Shown in pieces: positions 53,749-61,092 of a stretch of DNA of 64,000 nt; position 1 is the stretch's first letter, and the number at the start of each line of letters is the position of its first letter. The stretch is taken from positions 182,846 through 246,845 of the forward strand of contig NZ_SZQA01000006.1 of assembly GCF_005233835.1 (NCBI RefSeq). The letters run 5' to 3'. This stretch comes from Herbidospora galbida. GTDB lineage: Bacteria; Actinomycetota; Actinomycetes; Streptosporangiales; Streptosporangiaceae. The position numbers and the translations under genes are program-made. The notes under the pieces were generated by a model, which saw only the letters and a program-made list of their open reading frames with translations, was not told where the DNA came from and searched no databases.

Positions 53749-53925
53749 ACCAGTCCGGGGAAGGGGCGCACCGCGGGTCCGTCCGTTCAACGCGCCCATC
53801 TGAGCCTGGCGATGGGATGAAGAGCGCCTGAAAGAAATCGTCGCGCGAATTTCAGGCGAAGCATTTTCACCGGCACGGAGTGATCCGTTGCCGTGCCCTG
53901 GCAATGCCCATATCCGGGAAGCCCC

Positions 53926-53945
53926 GGAAACACCGCGGTGTTTCC
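53926..53945. promoter_or_regulatory. Perfect 20-bp palindrome in a 445-base gene-free stretch
   Basis: GGAAACACCGCGGTGTTTCC reads the same on both strands. The stretch 53749-54193 holds no convincing gene on either strand but has further short inverted repeats: CCCGGCC...GGCCGGG near 53957-53978, TTCC-N5-GGAA near 53995-54007 and CCCGGG-N5-CCCGGG at 54144-54160. It may be an operator for an unknown dimer or a structured leader of the small gene at 54194. Confidence 0.5.
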
Positions 53946-54193
53946 ACGCGTGAAACCCGGCCCTAATGCCCGGCCGGGAAACTTGGCAGGGGCTTCCCAT
54001 ACGGAAACCCGCCCAGGTGTTCCACACCACCGCACGATGTCACCGGCCACGACGTCCCCGACCATCGATTCGGGAGAACGAAGGGCCGCGACCCCCAAGA
54101 CCCGCCGGCGGGCCCACCAGAGGGCAGCCGGCGCCCCCGATACCCCGGGACCTTCCCGGGTAGTGGAGACAGTCCCGAAGGAGGTGTATTCGC

Positions 54194-54370
54194 ATGAAGT
54201 CGTTCTTCGAGAAGCTGCGCGCCTTCGAGGGCCCGCTGGGCGCCTCGGCCGACGGCCGCCCGATCGGGCTGGGCCTCGCCACCGCGCTGCGGAAGGCGCG
54301 TTCCGCCGATGGCGTCGAGAGTCACGTTCGCCAGTGGGCCACCGAGCCCGTCAAGGCCGAACAGCGCTGA
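54194..54370 (+). CDS. 58-residue hypothetical protein with a perfect Shine-Dalgarno sequence
   Basis: The small frame starts MKSFFEKLRAFEGPLGASAD and ends EPVKAEQR. AAGGAGGTG at 54178-54186 is an ideal ribosome-binding site, seven bases before ATG 54194, which is the main reason to call it. Third positions are strongly G/C (for example TTC, GAG, CTG, CGC, GCC). The protein is basic, has no membrane segment or Cys, and matches no family known to me. It has its own upstream region of over 400 bases and is followed by a convergent hairpin shared with terC. Confidence 0.6.
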   Translation: MKSFFEKLRAFEGPLGASADGRPIGLGLATALRKARSADGVESHVRQWATEPVKAEQR

Positions 54371-54471
54371 CCCGCCCCCTGCCTCCGGCGTCGGACTGAC
54401 GCGTGCGATCCACGCCGAAGTCCGACGTCATCCGGGGGCGGCCAACCCGATAACCCAACACCGATCGGAAC

Positions 54472-54501
54472 GGCCCCCGTGGGAGGGAACCCACGGAGGC
54501 C
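54472..54501. terminator. Bidirectional terminator between the 58-residue gene and terC
   Basis: GGCCCCCGTGGG (54472-54483) pairs with CCCACGGAGGCC (54490-54501), 12 positions with one mismatch and a six-base loop. It lies between two convergent genes, 13 bases from the terC stop. Confidence 0.65.
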
Positions 54502-54514
54502 GAGTGAAGCCGGG

Positions 54515-55534
54515 TCAGCTGTCGATGTCGGCCTTCTGGCGGTCCTCCTCGCCCGCGTCGTCCTTCGGAGCCGGGGGCGCGGCCGCCGCGCGGCGGTCGT
54601 CCATGCGGGTCTTGATCAGGCTGGCGATGGTCGTCACGATCAGGGTTCCGATGATCACGCCGAGGCTGACCGCGATCGGCACCTCGGGCGCCCACGAGAC
54701 GCCGTCGTGGTGCAGGGCCTCCATGATCAGTTTCACGCCGATGAAGGCGAGCACGACCGACAGGCCCTTGCTCAGGTAGACGAGCCGGTCGAGCAGGCCC
54801 CCGATCAGGAAGAACAGTTGCCGCAGGCCCATCAGCGCGAACGCGTTGGCGGTGAACACGATGTAGGGCTCGCGGGTCAGGCCGAAGATGGCCGGGATCG
54901 AGTCGAGGGCGAACAACAGGTCGGTGGTGCCGATGGCCACCATGACGATCAGCATCGGGGTCACCACGCGGCGGCCGTCGATGCGGGCGGTCATCGCGGC
55001 GCCCTGGTACTTGTCCGTCGAGGGCAGGACCCGGCGGACGGTACGCAGGGCGATGTTCTCGGAGAACTCGGCCTCTTCCTCCTCGTGGCCGATCAGCTTC
55101 CACGCCGTGTAGATCAGGAAGGCGCCGAAGATGTAGAACAGCCAGTCGAACCGGGAGATCGCGCCGGCGCCGGCGGCGATGAAGCCGCCCCGCATGACCA
55201 GGGCGATGATGATGCCGATCAGCAGGACCTTCTGTCGATACTGCCGTGGCACCTGGAACCGGCTCATGATGATGAGGAAGACGAACAGATTGTCGACGCT
55301 CAGTGAGTATTCGGTGATCCACCCGGCGAAGAACTCTCCGCCGTGGTCGCCGCCCCACAGGACCCAGAGGCCGATGCCGAACACGACGGCCAGGCCCACG
55401 TAGAACAGGACCCAGCTGACGCACTCGCGGAAAGACGGTTCATGCGGGTTGCGTGCGACCAGCCAGAAGTCGAACGCGAGCACGAGGGCGAATCCCGCGA
55501 CCGTGGCCACCCAGACCCAGGCGGGAAGGTTCAT
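54515..55534 (-). CDS. TerC/Alx family membrane protein
   Basis: The 339-residue protein has about nine hydrophobic helices and both TerC signatures: EYSLSVDNLFVFLIIM (about 75-90) and LDSIPAIFGLTREPYIVFTANAFALMGLRQLFF (about 213-245), with acidic residues in membrane helices that bind metal. TerC/Alx proteins export or manage Mn2+ and help metallate secreted enzymes. The tail is charged and disordered. It is the last gene of the Nramp-like / small membrane protein / terC series, overlapping the preceding stop by 4 bases, which supports a metal-handling role. Confidence 0.9.
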   Translation of the reverse strand: MNLPAWVWVATVAGFALVLAFDFWLVARNPHEPSFRECVSWVLFYVGLAVVFGIGLWVLWGGDHGGEFFAGWITEYSLSVDNLFVFLIIMSRFQVPRQYRQKVLLIGIIIALVMRGGFIAAGAGAISRFDWLFYIFGAFLIYTAWKLIGHEEEEAEFSENIALRTVRRVLPSTDKYQGAAMTARIDGRRVVTPMLIVMVAIGTTDLLFALDSIPAIFGLTREPYIVFTANAFALMGLRQLFFLIGGLLDRLVYLSKGLSVVLAFIGVKLIMEALHHDGVSWAPEVPIAVSLGVIIGTLIVTTIASLIKTRMDDRRAAAAPPAPKDDAGEEDRQKADIDS

Positions 55535-56088
55535 CGGACTCCTTTCGTCTGGCCCTTTCCACGTGCCTTCCGGTTGCGGCGTTGGTGGTCAAGGGCCTCG
55601 GCGTGCTCGATATAGCGCTGAAGCAGGGTACGCGCCACGGGGTTGCGTCCTGCCAACCGGATCAGCCAATGGGGCATGAGCCGTTCGTGGAGCCAGACGA
55701 AACCGATGGCGAAACCCAGGCTGACCAGCGCCTGATAGGCGAGGAAGCCCGCCACGCCGCCCGCGAGGACGACCTGGCCGTCGAGGATGAGTCCGGTGCT
55801 GACCTCCTGGGTCAGCCGTGAGAGCGGGAAGGCCAGCAGCCAGAACAGCCCCGCGGGTGCGAACAGACCCGGGCGGAACGGGCCGCCGAGCCCGCACAGC
55901 GTGCTGAAGAGGCCGCCGAGCAGGCCCAGCGGGAGGGCGAGCGTGAGCGCCGAGACGGCGGCCCAGCCGACGGGCTGCCCTGCGATGAGGGTCAGCCCGC
56001 CGGCCATGGCGCCGCCGACGGCTCCGATCGCGAAGCCGGGGAGGGCGAGCTCCGCGGCCTGCCGGATGGAGGGTCGGTCGGGCGCCAT
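55531..56088 (-). CDS. Small membrane protein of unknown function (185 residues)
   Basis: The protein has about four or five hydrophobic segments (FAIGAVGGAMAGGLTLIAG, WAAVSALTLALPLGLLGGLFSTL, GLFAPAGLFWLLAFPL, VVLAGGVAGFLAYQALVSLGFAIGFVWL) and a basic tail. No family is recognised. It begins two bases after the Nramp-like stop and overlaps terC by four bases, so it belongs to the same metal-transport operon and may be an accessory subunit. Confidence 0.75.
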   Translation of the reverse strand: MAPDRPSIRQAAELALPGFAIGAVGGAMAGGLTLIAGQPVGWAAVSALTLALPLGLLGGLFSTLCGLGGPFRPGLFAPAGLFWLLAFPLSRLTQEVSTGLILDGQVVLAGGVAGFLAYQALVSLGFAIGFVWLHERLMPHWLIRLAGRNPVARTLLQRYIEHAEALDHQRRNRKARGKGQTKGVR

Positions 56089-56089
56089 G

Positions 56090-57583
56090 TCAGCCGACCA
56101 CGACGCCGTAGGCGAAGAGGCTGTAGAGGAGCATGCCGAGGTAGAACACGGCGCCGAAGCCGATGATCAGGTTCGACCACCACTTGGGGCGGATCGGTTT
56201 CGGCAGCATGCGGTTGTTGACCAGGAGCAGTGTCACGCAGTAGGCGCCCATGGCGAACGTCGACAGGAACGCCAGCGTGTCGAGGATGCCGCTCGGTCCG
56301 TCGGCCGGGCCGAACAGCAGGATCAGGATGCCGAACGCGATGACGCCCCACAGGAAGGCCGCGTAGAGGTGCGACATGCGCATCTTCTTGGCGCCCTTGA
56401 CGAAGTGGTAGGTCATGTCGGCCTGGCCGCGCGAGAACGAGTCGAACAGGCCGAGGGTCGCGTTGAGGCCGATGAGCGAGATGAAGCCGAGGAAGATGAC
56501 GCCCAGCACCGAGCTGCCCGCCGAGGCGAACGAGTCGGCCATGGCCGACAGGGCGGCCTCACGCTCACCGTTCGCGATGATCTCCTTGACGCCCGGCGTC
56601 TGCCGCGTCGCCGCCTGCGCGATCACCGTGAACGAGATGGTGACCAGCATGGTGACGCCCCAGAAGAGCAGTAACGCGTCGAAGGTGACCCAGCGGCGCC
56701 AGCCGCGCCACTTCTTCATCTCCTCGGGGTTCTCGGTGTCGAACATGAAGCCCCGCGCGGGCATCTGCTCTTCTTCGCCGGCGTGCCGCAGGCCGCGGAT
56801 CTGCGGGATGTGCGCGCCCATGCCGGCGCCGGAGTCACGCAGGTGCAGGGTGTACCACATCTGCTGCATTCCGGACGGCCCGGCGAAGGCGATCGATCCC
56901 ACGATCACCGGGAACCACGCGGCCGTCAGCGCCCCGTCGGGGATGTAGCCGATGGCGAACATGCCGGTGACGGTGCTGGTGACGTCGCCCCAGGTGCCGA
57001 CCATCGCGGCGACGATCGCGGTGCCGATCACCAGCGCCCCGATCAGGATCGACAGCAGGCTTTCGAGCAGGCTGTAGATGACCTTGGCGAGGCTGAACAC
57101 CACCCCGACCAGGAGCAGGCCGCATACCGCGGTCACTGTCCATGGGATGCCGGTTATCTCCTCGAACGCCGCCGCGCCCGCCGACAGGTGGCCCGGCCAG
57201 ATGTAGACGGCTATGGCGACGACGAAGAAGAACCACATCAGCGGCTTGAAGACGCGCGCCGCGCCGAAGAAGATGCTCTCGCCGGTCGCCATGGCGTAGC
57301 GGGCCATCTCCAGCATGACGACGGCCTGCAGGGTCACGCCGACGAGGAACAGCCAGCGGATCTCCGGCCCGAACAGCAGCACCAACCGGGGCCACATGTA
57401 CGACTCGCCCATGCCCACGCCGAGCGCGACGAGGAACACGGTGGGCCCGAGGATGTGCACCGACGGGGGCGCGTCGGGCAGGGTGCGGATGGGCATCGGC
57501 TCCAGCTTGCCCGCCCGCCACACTTTCTCTTCTTGTCCGGTGGCAGCCGTGGGTTCGGTCGCCGGTGTACTTGACGTGTCCAC
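56090..57583 (-). CDS. Nramp-like divalent metal (or related) transporter
   Basis: The 497-residue membrane protein has about 11 helices. The helix-1 region reads LVALGVGMGESYMWPRLVLLFG and the helix-6 region FAGPSGMQQMWYTLHLRDSGAG, matching the Nramp/APC-like layout but without the canonical DPGN and MPH motifs. It is thus a divergent Nramp-related carrier whose substrate may be Mg2+, Mn2+ or something else. A long cytoplasmic loop follows helix 6. Codon 304 is TTA. GTG 57583 has GAGGAGG seven bases upstream. It lies 146 bases after the acyl-CoA ligase gene, with two hairpins between. Confidence 0.75.
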   Translation of the reverse strand: MDTSSTPATEPTAATGQEEKVWRAGKLEPMPIRTLPDAPPSVHILGPTVFLVALGVGMGESYMWPRLVLLFGPEIRWLFLVGVTLQAVVMLEMARYAMATGESIFFGAARVFKPLMWFFFVVAIAVYIWPGHLSAGAAAFEEITGIPWTVTAVCGLLLVGVVFSLAKVIYSLLESLLSILIGALVIGTAIVAAMVGTWGDVTSTVTGMFAIGYIPDGALTAAWFPVIVGSIAFAGPSGMQQMWYTLHLRDSGAGMGAHIPQIRGLRHAGEEEQMPARGFMFDTENPEEMKKWRGWRRWVTFDALLLFWGVTMLVTISFTVIAQAATRQTPGVKEIIANGEREAALSAMADSFASAGSSVLGVIFLGFISLIGLNATLGLFDSFSRGQADMTYHFVKGAKKMRMSHLYAAFLWGVIAFGILILLFGPADGPSGILDTLAFLSTFAMGAYCVTLLLVNNRMLPKPIRPKWWSNLIIGFGAVFYLGMLLYSLFAYGVVVG

Positions 57584-57644
57584 GTATGGACCTCCTCGGG
57601 AGTTGATTGGTCCCGCCTGTCCCCGATTCGCCCCCCTCTTGGGT

Positions 57645-57664
57645 CTCCGGTCCTGTCACCGGAG
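57645..57664 (-). terminator. Small hairpin between the acyl-CoA ligase and Nramp-like genes
   Basis: CTCCGGT (57645-57651) and ACCGGAG (57658-57664) form a perfect 7-bp stem with a six-base loop. On the minus strand it follows the larger hairpin at 57675-57704. Confidence 0.4.
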
Positions 57665-57674
57665 CGTCGTGCGC

Positions 57675-57704
57675 CGGCCCGCCGTGCTCAGGTGCGGCGG
57701 GCCG
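57675..57704 (-). terminator. Terminator hairpin at the end of the oxc-frc-ligase operon
   Basis: CGGCCCGCCG (57675-57684) pairs perfectly with CGGCGGGCCG (57695-57704) across a ten-base loop, starting 26 bases after the ligase stop on the minus strand. It probably ends or attenuates operon 2 before the metal-transport genes. Confidence 0.65.
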
Positions 57705-57729
57705 CCGCGGTGGTGGTGCGGGTGGTGCG

Positions 57730-59856
57730 TCAGCCGGGCATGAGTCCAGCCGCCCTCGCCCAGCGGTATTTCGCGCCGAGCACGGCCACGGGCTTCTCCG
57801 TGGTGTAGGGGTAGGCGACCACGCCGTGGTCGAAGAGGTATTCGCAGGCCTCTTCGACTTCGGTGTCACCGGCCAGTGAGGCGACGACCGGCTTGTGGTT
57901 GCCCTTGGCCCTTTCCTCGGCCACGACGCGCGCGACCAGTTCGGCGAAGACCATCGGGGGGGTGACGATGGTGTGCCAGTAACCGAGCACGAGCGCGTGG
58001 ATCCGGGGGTCGGTGAGGCCCAGCCTGAGAGTGTTCTCGTAGGTCGAGGGCGGCTCGCCGCCCGTGATGTCGATCGGGTTGCCCGCCGCTCCGAACGGCG
58101 GGATGTAGGCGCGGAACGCCTCGTCGAGGTCGGGCGGGATCTCCATGAGAGTCAGCCCGTTGTCGACGCAGGCGTCGGAGAGGAGGACACCGGAGCCGCC
58201 CGCTCCGGTGATGATCACGACGTTCTCCCCCTGCGGAGTAGGCATGATCGGCAGGGATCGGGCGTATTCCAGCATGTCGTTGAGCCCGGGGGCACGGACC
58301 ACACCGGCATGCCGGAGGATGTCGTCGTAGACCTTGTCGTCACCGGCGAGCGCGCCGGTGTGCGATCCGGCGGCCCTCGCGCCCATGGCGGTCCGGCCCG
58401 CCTTGAGCACGATCACCGGCTTCTCCTTGACGACCCGCTGAACGGCCTCGACGAAGCCGCGGCCGTCTTTGAGGTCTTCGAGGTGCATGGCGACGCACTT
58501 GGTGTTGTCGTCCTGCTCGAAGAAGGTGAGGAGGTCGTCTTCGTCGACGTCGGCCTTGTTGCCGACTCCGACGATCGCGGATACGCCCATCCGGGTGGTG
58601 CGGCTGAAGCCCAGGATCGCCATCCCGATGCCGCCGCTCTGTGAGGTCAGCGCGACGTTTCCTCGCACGTCGTAGGGGGTGCAGAAGGTCGCGCAGAGGT
58701 TCTCGGGGGTGTAGTAGTAGCCGTAGATGTTGGGGCCGAGCATGCGTACGCCGTGCTTGCGCGCGATCTCGACGATCTCCTGCTGGCCCTCGACGTTGCC
58801 GGTCTCGGCGAAGCCCGAGGGGATCATGATGGCGCCGGCGACGCCCTTCTCCCCCGCCGCCTCCAGGGCGGCAGGCACGAACGCGGCCGGGATGGCGAAG
58901 ACCGCGACGTCGATCTCGCCGGGCACGTCGGCGATGCTCGGATAGGCGGGTAACCCGAGGATCTCGGAGGACTTCGGGTTGATCGGGTAGATGTTGCCCC
59001 GGAAGCCGCCGTTGATCAGGTTGCGCATGACCGAGTTGCCGATCTTCCCGGTCTCGCCGGAGGCGCCGATGACGGCGACGGCCCGCGGGTGGAAGATGCG
59101 GTTCATCTTGGCGAGGATCTCGTCGCGGGGAATGCGCGGGGTCTCCACCGGCGCTTCGGCCGACAGGATGATGCGCACGTCGGCGGCCACGGCGCCGTTC
59201 GCGGAGGCGAAGACGGGGTTGAGGTCGACCTCGGCGATCTCGGGGAAGTCGGCGACCAGCGCGCCGACGCGTTCGATCATGGTCGACAGAGCCGCCCGGT
59301 CGGCCGGTGCGGCTCCGCGGGCCCCACGCAGCACCTCGGCCGCCTTGATGTCGTCCAGCATCGCCAGGGAATCATGCACTGTTAGGGGGGCGAGCCGGAA
59401 GGTCACGTCCTTTAACACTTCGACCAACGTTCCGCCGAGGCCGAAGGCGACGACCTTGCCGAAGGTCGGGTCGGTCACCGCGCCGATGATCACCTCGTGG
59501 CCGCCGCCGACCATCTGCTGCACCTGGACGCCGTCGATGACGGCCCCGGCGTCGTAGGCCTGGGCGTTGGCGATGATCTGGTCGTAGCCGGCGCGTACGG
59601 CCTCGGCCGAGCCCACGCCCACCAGGACGCCGCCGGCCTCGGTCTTGTGCAGGATGTCCGGGGAAACGATCTTCAGCACCACCGGGAACCCGATCGAGGT
59701 GGCCAGCTCGACGGCGTGGTCGGCCGACGTCGCCAGGCCCTCACCGGGGGTGGCGATTCCGTAGGCGTCGCAGACGAGCTTGCCCTCGGGGGCGGTGAGC
59801 GCGGTGCGCCCTTCGGCCCGTGCCTTGTCCAGGATCTCCCGGACTTCTGCCGACAT
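57730..59856 (-). CDS. ADP-forming acyl-CoA ligase (acetate-CoA ligase family, beta-alpha fusion)
   Basis: The 708-residue nucleoside-diphosphate-forming acyl-CoA synthetase carries the ATP-grasp (beta) part first (residues 1-230; VVLKIVSPDILHKTEAGGV, VEVDLNPVF) and then the CoA-binding and ligase (alpha) part (250-708; AVIGASGETGKIG, IPSGFAETG, SQSGGIGMAILGF) with the phosphohistidine segment GSHTGALAG near 497. Members activate acetate and other acids. Directly after frc and oxc, it may use oxalate or formate, or regenerate a CoA donor; this is inference. Codon 148 is TTA. It starts two bases from the frc stop. Confidence 0.88.
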   Translation of the reverse strand: MSAEVREILDKARAEGRTALTAPEGKLVCDAYGIATPGEGLATSADHAVELATSIGFPVVLKIVSPDILHKTEAGGVLVGVGSAEAVRAGYDQIIANAQAYDAGAVIDGVQVQQMVGGGHEVIIGAVTDPTFGKVVAFGLGGTLVEVLKDVTFRLAPLTVHDSLAMLDDIKAAEVLRGARGAAPADRAALSTMIERVGALVADFPEIAEVDLNPVFASANGAVAADVRIILSAEAPVETPRIPRDEILAKMNRIFHPRAVAVIGASGETGKIGNSVMRNLINGGFRGNIYPINPKSSEILGLPAYPSIADVPGEIDVAVFAIPAAFVPAALEAAGEKGVAGAIMIPSGFAETGNVEGQQEIVEIARKHGVRMLGPNIYGYYYTPENLCATFCTPYDVRGNVALTSQSGGIGMAILGFSRTTRMGVSAIVGVGNKADVDEDDLLTFFEQDDNTKCVAMHLEDLKDGRGFVEAVQRVVKEKPVIVLKAGRTAMGARAAGSHTGALAGDDKVYDDILRHAGVVRAPGLNDMLEYARSLPIMPTPQGENVVIITGAGGSGVLLSDACVDNGLTLMEIPPDLDEAFRAYIPPFGAAGNPIDITGGEPPSTYENTLRLGLTDPRIHALVLGYWHTIVTPPMVFAELVARVVAEERAKGNHKPVVASLAGDTEVEEACEYLFDHGVVAYPYTTEKPVAVLGAKYRWARAAGLMPG

Positions 59857-59857
59857 C

Positions 59858-61084
59858 TCAGATCACTCCGTTCGTCTTCAGCTCGGCCAGCTCGTCGGCC
59901 GTGACGCCGAGCCGCGTGTAGATCTCGTCGTTGTGCTCTCCGAGCAGCGGCGGCGTCGTGATGTCGACCGGGGAGGCGGAGAGCTGGAGGGGGCTGCCGA
60001 CCGTCGTGAACTCCCCGCGCTCCGGGTGGGGGACGGTGACGACCGCGCCCTCGGCGCGCAGCGACTCGTCGTCGATGAGCTCGGCGGTGGACAGGATGGG
60101 CCCACAGGGCACGTTGGCCGCGTTGAGCCGGTCGAGGACGGTCCATTTGTCGTGCTGGCTCGACCACTCTTCGATCAGCTGGAACATCTTGTCGAGCTTG
60201 TTCAGCCGCGCCTCGGGGGTGGCCCACTCGGGGTCGTCGGCCAGCTCGGGGCGGCCGATGATCTCGGAGACGGGCTTCCAGCCGACCGGCTGGACGATGA
60301 CGTAGATGTAGTCGTTGGGCCCGCCGGGCGCGCACCTGACCGCCCAGCCGGGCTGGCCGCCGCCAGAGGCGTTGCCCGACCGCGGCACCTCGGTGCCGAA
60401 GGTGCGGTTCGGGTATTCCTTGAGGGCGCCGTGGACCAGCCGCTGCTGGTCGCGCAGCTTGACCCGGCACAGGTTGAGCACGGCGTGCTGCATGGCGACC
60501 TGCACCCGCTGGCCCTGGCCGGTGGACTCGCGCTGGTAGAGCGCGGCCAGGATGCCGGCGACGGCGTGGACGCCGGTGCCTGAGTCGCCGATCTGCGCGC
60601 CGGTGGCCAGCGGCGGCCCGTCTTCGAACCCGGTGGTGGCCATCGAGCCGCCCATCGCCTGGGCGATGACCTCGTAGGCCTTGAACTTGGCGTACTTCCC
60701 GCCGCCGAAGCCCTTGATGGAGGCGTAGATGAGGCGGGGGTTGAGCTCCTGGAGCCGCTCCCAGGGGAAGCCCATGCGGTCGACCGCGCCGGGGCCGAAG
60801 TTCTCGACCAGGACGTCGGACTCCTGCACGAGCTTGACGAACAGCTCCTTGCCGCGCTCGCTCTTCATGTTCAGCGTGATGGAGCGCTTGTTGCAGTTGA
60901 GCATCGTGAAGTAGAGGCTGTCGACGCCGGGGACGTCACGCAGTTGGCTCCGGGTGATGTCGCCGGTGGGGGCCTCCAGCTTGACGACGTCGGCGCCGAG
61001 CCACGCGAGCAGCTGCGTCGCGGACGGGCCCGACTGCACATGGGTCATGTCGAGGACGCGGACGCCCTCCAAGGCCTTGGGCAT
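59858..61084 (-). CDS. frc: Formyl-CoA:oxalate CoA-transferase
   Basis: The 408-residue class III CoA-transferase moves CoA from formyl-CoA to oxalate, giving oxalyl-CoA for Oxc. The family nucleophile is D167 (AQIGDSGTGVHAVAG), Q17 lies in THVQSGPSATQLLAWLGADV, and the glycine loop is GGGQPGW. These match the Oxalobacter enzyme (D169, Q17, GGGGQP loop). It starts at ATG 61084, eight bases after the oxc stop, and is followed by the acyl-CoA ligase. Confidence 0.95.
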   Translation of the reverse strand: MPKALEGVRVLDMTHVQSGPSATQLLAWLGADVVKLEAPTGDITRSQLRDVPGVDSLYFTMLNCNKRSITLNMKSERGKELFVKLVQESDVLVENFGPGAVDRMGFPWERLQELNPRLIYASIKGFGGGKYAKFKAYEVIAQAMGGSMATTGFEDGPPLATGAQIGDSGTGVHAVAGILAALYQRESTGQGQRVQVAMQHAVLNLCRVKLRDQQRLVHGALKEYPNRTFGTEVPRSGNASGGGQPGWAVRCAPGGPNDYIYVIVQPVGWKPVSEIIGRPELADDPEWATPEARLNKLDKMFQLIEEWSSQHDKWTVLDRLNAANVPCGPILSTAELIDDESLRAEGAVVTVPHPERGEFTTVGSPLQLSASPVDITTPPLLGEHNDEIYTRLGVTADELAELKTNGVI

Positions 61085-61092
61085 GCCGCTCC

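Noticed and set aside
53893..54399. Plus-strand 168-residue frame overlapping the 58-residue gene
   Set aside because: No ribosome-binding site and mixed composition; the short frame with AAGGAGGTG is far better supported.
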